A stretch of DNA of 64,000 bases from positions 40,890 to 104,889 of the forward strand of contig NZ_JFYV01000007.1 of assembly GCF_000632225.1 (NCBI RefSeq), in the 5' to 3' direction. Shown here in pieces: positions 18,101-26,552 of the stretch (position 1 is the stretch's first letter; each line of letters starts with the position of its first letter). Made by a program: the position numbers and the translations under genes. Origin of the DNA: Sphingomonas sp. RIT328 (GTDB lineage Bacteria > Pseudomonadota > Alphaproteobacteria > Sphingomonadales > Sphingomonadaceae). The notes under the pieces are model-generated. The model worked only from the letters and a program-made list of their open reading frames with translations, had not been told where the DNA came from and ran no database searches.

Positions 18101-18442
18101 TCAGCCCTTCTTGGCGGTGAGGTGCGCGCTCAGATGCTTGTTCATCTCGAACATGCTCGCCGACTTCTTGCCGAACACCTTTTCGAGCGTCGCGTCGGCG
18201 TTGATCTGGCGGCGGTCCTTGGCGTCCTGCAGGTCGTGCTTCTTGATATATTCCCAGACCTTGCTGACGACTTCGCTGCGCGGCAGATCCTTGTCGCCGA
18301 CGATCGCCGCGAGTTCGGGGGAGGGCGTTACCGGGGCGGTGATGCCGCCGCGCGCGCCGCCGGCAGGCTTGCCGGTCTTCTCCACCTTCTTCTCGGCAGC
18401 CTTGGTTTCCTGCTTGCCGCGTTGTTCAGCCGAACGTGCCAT
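18101..18442 (-). CDS. SWIB/MDM2-domain protein
   Basis: This 113-residue basic protein has a Lys/Ala-rich N-terminal tail (about 1-35) and a SWIB fold (about 40-110) with LPRSEVVSKVWEYIKKHDLQD, the conserved DRRQINAD and the FGKKSASMFEMNKHLSAHL finish. Bacterial SWIB proteins are small, probably DNA-associated and poorly characterised; some are fused to topoisomerase or histone-like tails. It is the first gene of a two-gene unit with the AI-2E-type permease. Confidence 0.9.
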   Translation of the reverse strand: MARSAEQRGKQETKAAEKKVEKTGKPAGGARGGITAPVTPSPELAAIVGDKDLPRSEVVSKVWEYIKKHDLQDAKDRRQINADATLEKVFGKKSASMFEMNKHLSAHLTAKKG

Positions 18443-18557
18443 GTCCTACTCCCTCTTCCAATTCACCGCCGTAACGATCCGGAGGCGCAGAAGGCTCCGT
18501 CAGCCGATCATGCGGCGGCGGGCAGCGAAAGTCACGCAGCGCCGCCGGCCTTGCGGT

Positions 18558-18737
18558 TCAGCGTGCGGCGACCGTGACGGCCGGCTGGCTCATCGCCTCG
18601 ACCGCGGCGATCTCGATCGGGGTAAGGCCGGACAGACGGTCCTGCGCCTCGACGGTACGGATTTCGTGCGTCGGCAGATCGGTAACGGCAACGGACGGGC
18701 GGGCGGCCCCGAAGAGGCCCAACTTCATACGGCTCAT
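18558..18737 (-). CDS. Small hypothetical protein (59 aa)
   Basis: The start at 18737 was chosen over an upstream ATG because GAGG precedes it at good spacing and the upstream extension looks non-coding. The protein begins MSRMKLGLFGA and has a conserved-looking acidic middle (THEIRTVEAQDRLSGLTPIEIAAVEAM). There is no signal peptide or membrane segment. I do not recognise the family. Its own promoter would lie in the A+T-rich stretch around 18840-18900. Confidence 0.5.
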   Translation of the reverse strand: MSRMKLGLFGAARPSVAVTDLPTHEIRTVEAQDRLSGLTPIEIAAVEAMSQPAVTVAAR

Positions 18738-19068
18738 AATGTCCTCGGATTTGCGGGGATCTGTCCCTCGCGCGATCCCACAATCCGGTGCCGGCAGCTT
18801 GGTTCCATGCCGTTTACCGCGTCCGTCCCGCATCGGGACGGCCGAGCTCCGGCCCCAAAACCGTATAAAGTAGAATTGACGGCGGCGGACAAAGACCATT
18901 TATGGTTCTAATACCCTTCGATAGCCGCCGAACCGGGTAAAATGCTCAAGAGCTTGTTAACAGGAAAATGCGAGTGACACGGTTGTGACCGGTGCAACCC
19001 GCATATCGTCGTTTCGACGAGTAAGGCGGCGGATACGGGCATGGATGCATTTGCACTAGACTTGGGCC
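18738..19068. promoter_or_regulatory. Divergent intergenic region before the pilus operon
   Basis: These 331 bp separate the 59-aa gene (minus) from the pilus operon (plus) and hold no gene I can support. The stretch 18840-18990 is A+T-rich compared with its surroundings, as promoters are here. A perfect palindrome TCGTCGTTTCGACGA lies at 19006-19020, about 50 bp before the first pilus gene, and could be an operator or a leader hairpin. Confidence 0.35.
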
Positions 19069-19623
19069 ATGAGCATGAGACACTTCGAGCTTCGCAACTG
19101 TTTGATCCTGTCTGTGTCGCTGCTGGCGGCGACGCCGGCGGCCGCGGCGACCAACGGCACGCTCGGGGCGACATCGACCGGGACGGTGCAGATCACCCTC
19201 TCGGTGCCGAGCCGGGTGCAGATCTCGGGCCTGACCGACATCAGCTTCGCCAATGCCGATCCGAGCCAGCAGGCGAGCAGCTCGCAGAGCAATTGCGTGT
19301 GGAGCAACACCGCGACCAAGGGCTATACGATCACCGCGACCGGCAGCGGCACCGGCGGCGCCTTCACGCTCGCCTCGGGCGCGCTCACCCCGGTCAGCTA
19401 TGCGGTGCTGTGGAACCAGTCGGCGGGCCAGACCTCGGGCACCGCCCTGGTGGCGGCGACCGCGTCGAGCGGCTTCGTGTCGACCGCGACCGCGCCGACC
19501 TGCGCCACCTCGCCGTCCGCGACGTCGAGCCTGACCGTCACGATCGCGCCGTCGCAACTGCAGGCGATGCCGTCGCTGACCGCCTACACCGGCACGCTGA
19601 CGCTGCTCGTCAATCCGCAATAA
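19069..19623 (+). CDS. Spore coat U (SCPU) domain pilin, major subunit candidate
   Basis: This 184-residue protein has a signal peptide ending TPAAAAT. The SCPU/archaic pilin pattern follows: an N-terminal donor-strand-like segment (GTVQITLSVPSRVQISGL), the paired cysteines SNCVWSN and APTCATS, and a closing strand YTGTLTLLVNPQ. SCPU subunits are exported to the periplasm and polymerised by a chaperone and usher into Csu-type archaic pili that mediate surface attachment. It is the first gene of the operon and probably the main shaft subunit. ATG 19075 is an alternative start. Confidence 0.85.
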   Translation: MSMRHFELRNCLILSVSLLAATPAAAATNGTLGATSTGTVQITLSVPSRVQISGLTDISFANADPSQQASSSQSNCVWSNTATKGYTITATGSGTGGAFTLASGALTPVSYAVLWNQSAGQTSGTALVAATASSGFVSTATAPTCATSPSATSSLTVTIAPSQLQAMPSLTAYTGTLTLLVNPQ

Positions 19624-19647
19624 TCACGGCGACGGGAGGGGCTGGCG

Positions 19648-20136
19648 ATGCGGCGGCGCGCGCTGGCGTTACTGGCCCCGGTCGGTGCGGGGCTGGCGGC
19701 GTTCGGCGCGAGCCCGGCGGCGGCGCAGCAGGTGCAGATCACCCGGCTCGGCGACTATGCGTTCGGGCTGGTTGGCGTCGATCAGGACATCAGCAGCAGC
19801 CGCAGCCTGTGCGTCTCCGCCGCGAACCTGACCGGCCGCTACAGCGTCACCGCGAGCGGCAGCGGCGCGGGGCAGGCTTTCACGCTCGCCGGGGCGGGCG
19901 CGCCGCTCCCGTTCGAGGCGCAATGGAGCGGTTCGGCGGGGCAGACCGGCGGCACCGCGCTGGTGCCGGGGGTCGCGCTGACCGGCCAGACGACGACCCT
20001 GCTCGGCCTCAACCTCAGCTGCGCACTCGGCAACGACAGCGCCAGCCTGACGATCGTGCTGCGCGCCACGGCGCTCGGCCGCGCGACGGCGGGCGCCTAT
20101 AGCGGCACGCTGACGCTGCTGATCGCGGCGGAATAG
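19648..20136 (+). CDS. SCPU domain pilin, second subunit
   Basis: This 162-residue SCPU protein has a signal peptide (LGFGAS-like, ending AAAQQ), one Cys pair (SRSLCVSAA and LNLSCALGN) and the closing strand YSGTLTLLIAAE. It shares the ASGSGAGQAFTLAG and WSGSAGQTGGTALV segments with the preceding gene, so the two arose by duplication. It lies 24 bp downstream of it. It may be a minor or tip-proximal subunit. It is a single domain, unlike the two-domain CsuE tip adhesin. Confidence 0.83.
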   Translation: MRRRALALLAPVGAGLAAFGASPAAAQQVQITRLGDYAFGLVGVDQDISSSRSLCVSAANLTGRYSVTASGSGAGQAFTLAGAGAPLPFEAQWSGSAGQTGGTALVPGVALTGQTTTLLGLNLSCALGNDSASLTIVLRATALGRATAGAYSGTLTLLIAAE

Positions 20137-20145
20137 GCGCGGGCG

Positions 20146-22671
20146 GTGGGCTGGTCGACCGGCTGGTGCGCGCTGGCGCTGGCGCTGCTGGGCACCGCCC
20201 CGGCGGCGGCGCGGGACGCGGCGACGGACGCGCCGCCGCGACTGGCGGTGGCGGCACCGGCGGGGTTCGACGGCCTGCTCGCACCGCAGGCGGCGCTGGT
20301 CGACGTCTATCTCGGCGGCCGCGCGATCGGGCAGGCGCGCGTCCATTATCGCGGCGACCGCATCAGCTTCGACGCAGTCGATGCGCTGGTCGCGCTGATC
20401 CCCGATGTGCGCGATCCCGCGGCGGTGCGTGCGGCGCTGGCGATACCGGAACTGCCCGCCCACCGCGCGCTGGTCTGCGCGGGCGACATCGATCCGGCCG
20501 ATTGCCGGACGCCGACGCCCGACGTGGCGGGCGTGGTGTTCGACGAGGCGCGGTTCCGCGTCGACCTGTTCCTCCACCCGCGCCTGCTCGCCGTCCGCCC
20601 CGCCGCCGAACGCCGCTACCTGCCGCGGCCGCCGTCGCAGCTCACCCTGGTCGACCAGATCGGCGGGACGATCGCGGGCAGCGGCGGCTATCGCGACTAT
20701 GCGCTGCTCAACCGGGCGCTGCTCGGTTACGGCCCGGCGCGGCTGCGCAGCGAGACCTCCTATTCGTCACGCTATGGTCTGCTCGCCGATACGCTCGCGG
20801 CGGAGCTCGATACGCCGGGCTATCGCCTGTCTGCGGGCGTGCAATGGGCGCCGGGGATCGACCTGACCGGCCGGCGGCGGCTGGTCGGCGTCGGTGTGCA
20901 GAGCCAGATCGACACGCGGCTCGACCGCACGGTGATCGTCGGCAGCCCGCTGATCGTGTCGCTGGCGATGCGGTCGCGGGTCGACGTGCTGCGCGACGGG
21001 CGGCTGCTCACCTCGCGCAGCTACGATGCCGGCAATCAGGCGATCGACACCAGCGGCCTGCCCGACGGCGCCTATGAGGTGGTGCTGCGGATCACCGGCG
21101 CCGGCGGCGCGGTGCGCGACGAGCGCCGCTTCTTCACCAAGAACGCCGCGATCCCGACGGTCGGCGCGCCGATCGTCTTCGCTTATGCGGGCGTGCTCGC
21201 CGACGATCGCAACGGCCGGTTCGTGTCGCCGTCGCGCGTCGCCTTCTACGAAGCGGGGATCGCACGGCGGCTCGATCCGCACCTCGCCTTGGACGCGACG
21301 CTGATCGGCACGGATCGCAATGCGATGGTCGAGCTCGGCGGCTATTGGCTCGGCCGCACGGCGCAGCTGCGAGGAGCGGCGCTCGCCTCGGTCACCGGCC
21401 AGTTCGGCGTGCTGGTGCAGGCGAGCGCGGCGGAGGCGGCGCGCTTCCATTATGCGATCGACCTGCGCCGGGTATGGAGCCGCGGCGACCGGCCGCTCGT
21501 CCCGCTCGGTGCGCGCGACGATGCCGCGCTCGGGCTCGGCACCGAACCGGCGGCGCGGCTCGCGAGCGGTGGCTTCACGCAGATCAACGCGACGGTCAAT
21601 TACGCCCTGCCGCGCGGGCAGATCGCGCTGTCCGGCTTCTATCGCGACGACCGGCGCACGCGGGCGAGCTATGGCCTCGGCCCGAGCCTGACGATGCCGC
21701 TGATCCAGCGCGGCGGCGTGCAGGTGACGCTGCGCGGCGACGCGACGGTGACCAATCAGGCGCACGCGGTCTATCTCGGCATCAGCCTGCAACGGCTGCG
21801 CGGCACCAGCGCGGTGAGCGCAACCGCAGGCCTGCGCGGCGACGGCGGCGCGGGCGTGCGCGGGCGCGCCGCGCCGGTCGGCGGGATCGGCGCCGCGTGG
21901 CAGACGGATCGCGCGCTCGGCGGCACGCTCGCGCTGTCGGGCGGCGTCGAGCGCGAGATCGACGGCACGCTCGCGCGCGGCCATGCCGATTGGCGCGGCG
22001 ATGCGGCGAGCCTTTCCGCCGATCTCGCCCAGCCGCTCGCAGGCAGCAACGGCACGACGCAATACAGCCTCGGCTTCCAGACCACCGCCGCGGTGATGCG
22101 GCAGGGGCTGGCGATGCAGGGGCGCGAGCGCAACGACAGCGTCATCCTTGTCGCGCTCGCCGGCGCTGCGCCGGACGACGGCGCCGACGATGCGGCGTTC
22201 GAGGTGCTGGTCGACAATGGCGCGCGCGGCATCGTGCGGCCGGGCGGCACGCTGGCGGTGTCCGTCCCCGCCTATCGCCAATATGCGGTGCGGCTGCGGC
22301 CGACCGGCGCGGCGCTGATGCAGATCGACGGCGGCGCGCGCACCGTCAGCGTCTATCCCGGCACGGTCGCGCGGCTGGCGTGGCGCGCGCGGACGGTGAT
22401 GGCGATGTTCGGCCGGCTGCTGTGGCGCGACGGATCGCCGGTCGCCGATGCTGCGATCCGCGCACCCGGTGCGATCGGCAGCACCGACGGTGCCGGCTAT
22501 TTTCAGATCGAGACGGCGCGGGACGCGACGCTGCGGATCGCCGCGCCGGACGGGCGCAGCTGCGCGATGCCGGTGCGGGCGACCGCCGGGGCGAGCGGCT
22601 ATGCCGCGCTCGGCACGCTGATCTGCGGCGGCGGATCGATATTCAACCAGATCGCGGATGCGCGGCCATGA
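20146..22671 (+). CDS. Outer-membrane usher of archaic chaperone-usher pilus
   Basis: This 841-residue protein starts at GTG, followed by a signal-like sequence ending PAAARD. It has an N-terminal periplasmic domain (about 25-130), a 24-strand barrel region beginning near LTLVDQIGGTIAGSGGYRDYAL, a plug-like insert (SRVDVLRDGRLLTSRSYDAGNQAIDTSGLPDGAYEV) and C-terminal domains ending with a Cys-containing segment. The TcfC/CsuD type usher translocates chaperone-subunit complexes across the outer membrane. It starts 9 bp after the second pilin gene and precedes the chaperone, which overlaps its end region. Confidence 0.85.
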   Translation: MGWSTGWCALALALLGTAPAAARDAATDAPPRLAVAAPAGFDGLLAPQAALVDVYLGGRAIGQARVHYRGDRISFDAVDALVALIPDVRDPAAVRAALAIPELPAHRALVCAGDIDPADCRTPTPDVAGVVFDEARFRVDLFLHPRLLAVRPAAERRYLPRPPSQLTLVDQIGGTIAGSGGYRDYALLNRALLGYGPARLRSETSYSSRYGLLADTLAAELDTPGYRLSAGVQWAPGIDLTGRRRLVGVGVQSQIDTRLDRTVIVGSPLIVSLAMRSRVDVLRDGRLLTSRSYDAGNQAIDTSGLPDGAYEVVLRITGAGGAVRDERRFFTKNAAIPTVGAPIVFAYAGVLADDRNGRFVSPSRVAFYEAGIARRLDPHLALDATLIGTDRNAMVELGGYWLGRTAQLRGAALASVTGQFGVLVQASAAEAARFHYAIDLRRVWSRGDRPLVPLGARDDAALGLGTEPAARLASGGFTQINATVNYALPRGQIALSGFYRDDRRTRASYGLGPSLTMPLIQRGGVQVTLRGDATVTNQAHAVYLGISLQRLRGTSAVSATAGLRGDGGAGVRGRAAPVGGIGAAWQTDRALGGTLALSGGVEREIDGTLARGHADWRGDAASLSADLAQPLAGSNGTTQYSLGFQTTAAVMRQGLAMQGRERNDSVILVALAGAAPDDGADDAAFEVLVDNGARGIVRPGGTLAVSVPAYRQYAVRLRPTGAALMQIDGGARTVSVYPGTVARLAWRARTVMAMFGRLLWRDGSPVADAAIRAPGAIGSTDGAGYFQIETARDATLRIAAPDGRSCAMPVRATAGASGYAALGTLICGGGSIFNQIADARP

Positions 22672-22684
22672 CGGAGAGACGAGG

Positions 22685-23377
22685 ATGAGGGCGATCGGGA
22701 TGAGGACGTTCGGGATCATCGCGGCATCGGGGCTCACCGCCTCGCCCGCCGCGGCGCAGCTGGTGCTGAGCCAGGTGGTGGTCGACCTGCCGCCGACCGC
22801 GCCGCCGCGCGTCGACGTCGAGGCGGCGAACGGCGGCACAGAGCGGATGTACGTCGTCGCCGAACCCGCCGAGATCATCGCGCCCGGCACGCCCGACGAG
22901 CGCCGCGTCGTCGATCCCGATCCGGCGCGCAGCGGCCTGCTCGTCTCGCCGCAGAAGATGATCCTAGAACCCGGCGAGCATCGGCTGATCCGCATCGCCG
23001 CGGTGGCGCCGCACGGCGCGCGCGACCGGGTCTATCGCGTCACGGTCAAGCCGGTGGCGGGCGAGGTCACCGGCGCGCAATCGGCGCTCAAGGTGCTGGT
23101 CGGCTACGACATGCTGGTGATCGTCCGGCCGCAGGTGATGACCGATGCGGTCAGCGCGCGGCGCGACGGCACGATGCTGACGCTCGCCAACGACGGCAGC
23201 ACCAGCGTCGAGCTGTACGACGGCAGGCAATGCGCCGCGGGCGGCGGCGACTGCCGGCCGCTGCCGGCGAAACGGCTCTATGCGGGCGCACGCTGGGTGC
23301 AGCCGGTCGATCCGGCGCGGAGCGTCACCTATACGGTCAAGGCGGGGCTGGCGGTGAAGACGATGACCTTCCGCTGA
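22685..23377 (+). CDS. Periplasmic pilus chaperone (PapD-like, archaic type)
   Basis: I chose ATG 22685 because GGAGAGACGAGG lies directly upstream and the signal peptide (ending SPAAAQL) begins there; ATG 22658 lies inside the usher end. The 230-residue protein has two immunoglobulin-like domains. The SPQKMILEPGEHRLIRI segment corresponds to the subunit-binding G1 and adjacent strands, and DRVYRVTVKPVAGE to the conserved FGL/FGS chaperone core. It caps pilin subunits in the periplasm. The order pilin-pilin-usher-chaperone differs from csuA/B-A-B-C-D-E, where the chaperone precedes the usher. Confidence 0.85.
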   Translation: MRAIGMRTFGIIAASGLTASPAAAQLVLSQVVVDLPPTAPPRVDVEAANGGTERMYVVAEPAEIIAPGTPDERRVVDPDPARSGLLVSPQKMILEPGEHRLIRIAAVAPHGARDRVYRVTVKPVAGEVTGAQSALKVLVGYDMLVIVRPQVMTDAVSARRDGTMLTLANDGSTSVELYDGRQCAAGGGDCRPLPAKRLYAGARWVQPVDPARSVTYTVKAGLAVKTMTFR

Positions 23378-23451
23378 CGCCTTGCCGATCCGCCGCCCGG
23401 CCCGTAGGCGCCTCGATAGAAGCCGGTAAATCGAATAGCTTAGGGGGCATT

Positions 23452-23940
23452 ATGCGGATTATGGGGTGGATCGCCGGCGGGCTCGCCGTGGCGATGGCGG
23501 CCGCGACGCCGGCGGCGGCGCAGCTGACGCTGGAGGCGAACGGTGCGCGGGCCGATGCCCGCTGGGGCGGTGAACTCGGGGTCGGCTACGGCTTCGGCGC
23601 GGCGGGCTTCCGCCTGACGCCGATGATCGGCGCCTTGGTCTATCGCGGCGACAACGATCGCTATCATGAGGATCCGAACGGCGGCAACGCCCGCTGCCGC
23701 GATGGCGAGACCGGCCAATATGCGGCGAGCAGCAAGTGCGACGATACCGCGGTCAAGGCCTATGGCCGTGTCGAGGCGACCTATGCGATCCCGCTCCTCG
23801 CCACGGTCGGGGCAGGCGTGCGCATCGGCGACGACCTCCGCCCCTATGGCACGGTGGCGCTGCCGCTGCTGCCGACGATCAGCGTCAAGGGCAATGCCGG
23901 CCCGCATTATTACGCGCTCGGGCTGCGCGTCGGTCTATAG
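23452..23940 (+). CDS. Hypothetical exported protein, probably beta-strand rich
   Basis: This 162-residue protein has a strong ribosome-binding site (TTAGGGGG before the ATG) and a signal peptide ending PAAAQLTLE. The mature part alternates short hydrophobic and aromatic strands (LGVGYGFGAAGFRLTPMIGALVYRG, AYGRVEATYAIPLLATVGAGVRI, HYYALGLRVGL), consistent with a small outer-membrane barrel. It has one Cys pair in RCRDGETGQ and SKCDD. It lies 74 bp after the chaperone gene and could be part of or downstream of the pilus operon. Family not recognised. Confidence 0.65.
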   Translation: MRIMGWIAGGLAVAMAAATPAAAQLTLEANGARADARWGGELGVGYGFGAAGFRLTPMIGALVYRGDNDRYHEDPNGGNARCRDGETGQYAASSKCDDTAVKAYGRVEATYAIPLLATVGAGVRIGDDLRPYGTVALPLLPTISVKGNAGPHYYALGLRVGL

Positions 23941-24309
23941 GCCGCCCTGGAAGGCGAAGGTGAAGCGCGACGGTGTCGTCTTCGCGGACGTGCCGGCGCG
24001 GCGGGCGGGGGTGACTGCGGTCAGCGTCAGCAGGCCGTCGGCGACCGGAACGGGCACGCCGAGGATCAGGTCGACCGGCTTCGTCCAGTCGCCGCCCGAG
24101 ACGGTGGCGCGGACCACGACCCGCCCGGCCCAGACGCAGGTCGTGCCGACCGGGCAGCGGCTGTCCTCGACGACGTGATCCGGGCGGACACGCGGACCGC
24201 CGACCAGCGCGGTCTCGCCGAGCGCGACCGGGCCTTCGACCGGCGGATGCTGCGCACAGGCGGCGAGCGCGACGGCCAGCGCCGTCGCGGCAGAGCGGCG
24301 ATGGCTCAT
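23935..24309 (-). CDS. Hypothetical lipoprotein (124 aa)
   Basis: The start at 24309 gives a lipoprotein signal (SAATALAVALAACAQ, lipobox LAAC). The mature domain of about 105 residues has a conserved-looking motif CPVGTTCVWAGRVVV followed by hydrophobic strands. The two cysteines in CxxxxxC probably form a disulfide. Family not recognised. Its start overlaps the stop of the DUF1636 gene by 4 bp, so the two are coupled. Its 3' end overlaps the convergent barrel-like gene by 6 bp. Confidence 0.7.
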   Translation of the reverse strand: MSHRRSAATALAVALAACAQHPPVEGPVALGETALVGGPRVRPDHVVEDSRCPVGTTCVWAGRVVVRATVSGGDWTKPVDLILGVPVPVADGLLTLTAVTPARRAGTSAKTTPSRFTFAFQGGL

Positions 24310-24710
24310 GCGACGAGGAATCCTTCGGGCGGGGTCCGGGTGAGGAAATGGCCTTTCACCGCTTCGGGCCACACGGCGAACGCCACCTCTCCCGTCTCGC
24401 TCGCCGCATAATGCGCGGCGAAGGTGAGGATCGCCTGCGCCGTCGCGGCATCGGGGCGGAACCGGCCGAGCACATAGCCGATCTTGCCCGGCGCGCGGAG
24501 ATGGACGGTACAGGCTTCGGCGCAGGCGAACAGGCAGGGCATCGCCCGCACCGCCATTCCCGTAGAGGCCTGACCGGCCTGCGCCTCGCGCAACGCGGCG
24601 AGCAGCCGTGCGCCGGCGGGGCCTTGCGCGGCATCGCGGGGATCGCCGCGGCGGTGGCAGGTGCTGCACGCGATGACGTCGACGCCGGGGGGAACGGGGA
24701 CGAGCTTCAT
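24306..24710 (-). CDS. DUF1636 protein (cysteine-rich, metal-associated)
   Basis: I chose ATG 24710 because the protein then starts at MKLVPVPPGVDVIACSTCHRR, where the DUF1636 fold begins. The 134 residues contain ACSTCH near the N-terminus and PCLFACAEACTVHLRAPGKIGYVLG in the middle, the thioredoxin-like ferredoxin pattern of this family. DUF1636 genes often accompany cobalamin or metal homeostasis genes. The partner here is a translationally coupled lipoprotein gene, not a cob gene. Confidence 0.82.
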   Translation of the reverse strand: MKLVPVPPGVDVIACSTCHRRGDPRDAAQGPAGARLLAALREAQAGQASTGMAVRAMPCLFACAEACTVHLRAPGKIGYVLGRFRPDAATAQAILTFAAHYAASETGEVAFAVWPEAVKGHFLTRTPPEGFLVA

Positions 24711-25073
24711 ATCCGCATCACGCTGTCCTGCCGCGGCCCGGCACCTGCGGCCGGCATGGCGGCAGGGGGATGGCGGAGCCGCCGGCCTAACGATCGACGC
24801 AGGGTTTGCCAACCGGACGGCCCCGGTACGCTGGCGTACACTGTCCGAAGCGGGCGACGAATAGGGTCGACTTGCTGACGTTAACCATTAAGGGCGGCCG
24901 CAGCGGCAGATTTCTCCCGAATATGTCGTGTGCAGTTCTCCAGGACTGTCGGAGCCGTCGCTACGTGAGGTGGCGGCGGCTCCACCTTGTCGGGCGTCGC
25001 GGCGGCGGAATGACGCGGCGATGCGACCCATCGCGCCGCGGTGCGTTGCCGTCTCCACACAAGGAGACCGACG
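24711..25073. other. Intergenic region with palindrome GTACGCTGGCGTAC
   Basis: There is no convincing gene in these 363 bp. A perfect 6+2+6 palindrome at 24826-24839 lies about 115 bp upstream of the DUF1636 start and could be an operator. TTAACCATTAAGG at about 24880 resembles a degenerate alphaproteobacterial cell-cycle motif but does not fit the CtrA spacing. A good Shine-Dalgarno (AAGGAG) at the right end serves the 66-aa gene. Confidence 0.3.
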
Positions 25074-25274
25074 ATGAACGACCCGATCCGTCCCGATGCC
25101 GAAGGCCAGACCGACCTGCCGATCCAGCCGACCGGATCCGGTGTCGCCGATCTCGAAATCGCCTATGAACAGATGAAGCTCGCCGAACAGGCCGAGGCGG
25201 ATGTCGGTGCGGTGTCGGATATCCCGACCGAGCCGGGCGCCGCCGCGGCCGAGAGCGCCGCGCATCCGAGCTGA
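25074..25274 (+). CDS. Small acidic hypothetical protein (66 aa)
   Basis: AAGGAG at 25061-25066 precedes this ATG at ideal spacing. The 66-residue product is acidic and low-complexity at both ends, with a helical centre (SGVADLEIAYEQMKLAEQAEADV). It lacks a signal peptide and membrane segment. Family not recognised. The clear ribosome-binding site and balanced composition support a real gene. Confidence 0.6.
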   Translation: MNDPIRPDAEGQTDLPIQPTGSGVADLEIAYEQMKLAEQAEADVGAVSDIPTEPGAAAAESAAHPS

Positions 25275-25388
25275 TCGCCGCCCGCGGCGCGTCGGCATTC
25301 TGCCCCGCCGGCGCGCCGGCCTTTTCGTGACGCCGGGTGTCCGGCGGGGAGACTGACGATCTTTCACCTGTTCTTCGCGACACCCACT

Positions 25389-26474
25389 GTGTACGTCATC
25401 CTGCGATGGCTGCTGCCGCTCGGCCTGCCGCTGTGGACGAAGGGGGGCATCGGCCTCGCCATACTGGCGGCGTCGCAATTCCATTTCTGGAGCCGACTCT
25501 CGTCCGGCTCGGTGTTCGCACCCGAATTTCCGCGTGGCGTGGTGATCGCGTTCAACTGGGCGTTCGGCGCCCTGCTGCTGCTCGCGTTGGTGCAGATCGC
25601 GCTCGATCTCGGCACGCTCGCGACGATGGCGGTGCGGCGCGGCGGCGTCGCGCTGCCCGATACGGTACGTTATGCCGCGGCCGGGGTGGCGGCGCTGCTC
25701 GCCGCGATCGGCGTCGCGCAGGCCGTGCGGGTGCCGCCGGTGCGCGATATTGCGGTGACGATCCCCGATCTGCCGGCGGCGTTCGACGGCTATCGGCTGA
25801 TCCAGCTGACCGATCTGCACATCAGCCGGCTGTTCCCGCAAGGCTGGGCGCGGGCGGTGGTCGATCGCACCAATGCTGCCGGCGCGGATCTGATCGTCGT
25901 CACCGGCGATTTCATCGACGGTTCGGTGGCGATGCGCCGCGACGACGTCGCGCCGCTCGCCGGGCTGCGGGCGCCCGACGGCGTCTATGCCATCCCCGGC
26001 AACCACGAATATTTCTTCGATTACGGCGGGTGGATGCGCCACCTGAGCGGACTCGGCTTCCGCATGCTGCCCAACGCGCATCGCGTGCTGACACGTGGCG
26101 ATGCGGCGATCGTGCTCGCCGGCGTCACCGATATCTCCGCGCGAGCGCATGGCGAGGCGGGGCCGGACCTCGGCGCGGCGCTCGCCCGCAGCCCTGCGGC
26201 GCCGGTGATCCTGCTCGATCATCAGCCGCGTCTCGCGCGGGCCGCCGCGGCGCGCGGCGTCGCGCTGCAACTGTCGGGGCATACGCACGGCGGGATGATC
26301 GCCGGGCTCGCCGCGGCGCTGGGACCGGCGAACGGCGGCTTCGTCTCCGGCCGCTATGACGTCGACGGCATGACGCTGTACGTCAGCAACGGCACCGGCC
26401 TGTGGCCGGGCTTCGCGCTGCGCCTGGGCCGCCCGCCCGAGATCACGCGGATCACGCTGCGCGCCGCGCGGTAA
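25389..26474 (+). CDS. Membrane-anchored metallophosphoesterase
   Basis: This protein of about 361 residues has two or three N-terminal membrane helices followed by a calcineurin-like phosphoesterase domain (from about residue 120). All metal motifs are present: DLHISRL, GDFIDG, GNHEYF, LLDHQP and SGHTHGG. It belongs to the YkuE-like group of membrane phosphoesterases acting at the outer face; lipid substrates are known for relatives. GTG 25389 is the first conventional start, but coding sequence continues upstream to an ATC codon at 25359 that sits behind GGGGAGA (see findings). Confidence 0.88.
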   Translation: MYVILRWLLPLGLPLWTKGGIGLAILAASQFHFWSRLSSGSVFAPEFPRGVVIAFNWAFGALLLLALVQIALDLGTLATMAVRRGGVALPDTVRYAAAGVAALLAAIGVAQAVRVPPVRDIAVTIPDLPAAFDGYRLIQLTDLHISRLFPQGWARAVVDRTNAAGADLIVVTGDFIDGSVAMRRDDVAPLAGLRAPDGVYAIPGNHEYFFDYGGWMRHLSGLGFRMLPNAHRVLTRGDAAIVLAGVTDISARAHGEAGPDLGAALARSPAAPVILLDHQPRLARAAAARGVALQLSGHTHGGMIAGLAAALGPANGGFVSGRYDVDGMTLYVSNGTGLWPGFALRLGRPPEITRITLRAAR

Positions 26475-26552
26475 GGGTTTGCGAAGAGGCAAGCACCGCG
26501 TCGTCAGCCAGGCGCTCCCAAGCATGACACCTCTGCGCGTCCGCGCGAACCG

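Noticed and set aside
15676..18120. 814-codon plus-strand frame opposite the SDR, AI-2E and SWIB genes
   Set aside because: It runs across three recognisable minus-strand genes and intergenic DNA without ribosome-binding site or domain.
18973..18993. Possible -35/-10 promoter TTGTGA...TATCGT before the pilus operon
   Set aside because: The match to consensus and spacing is too poor to call a promoter.
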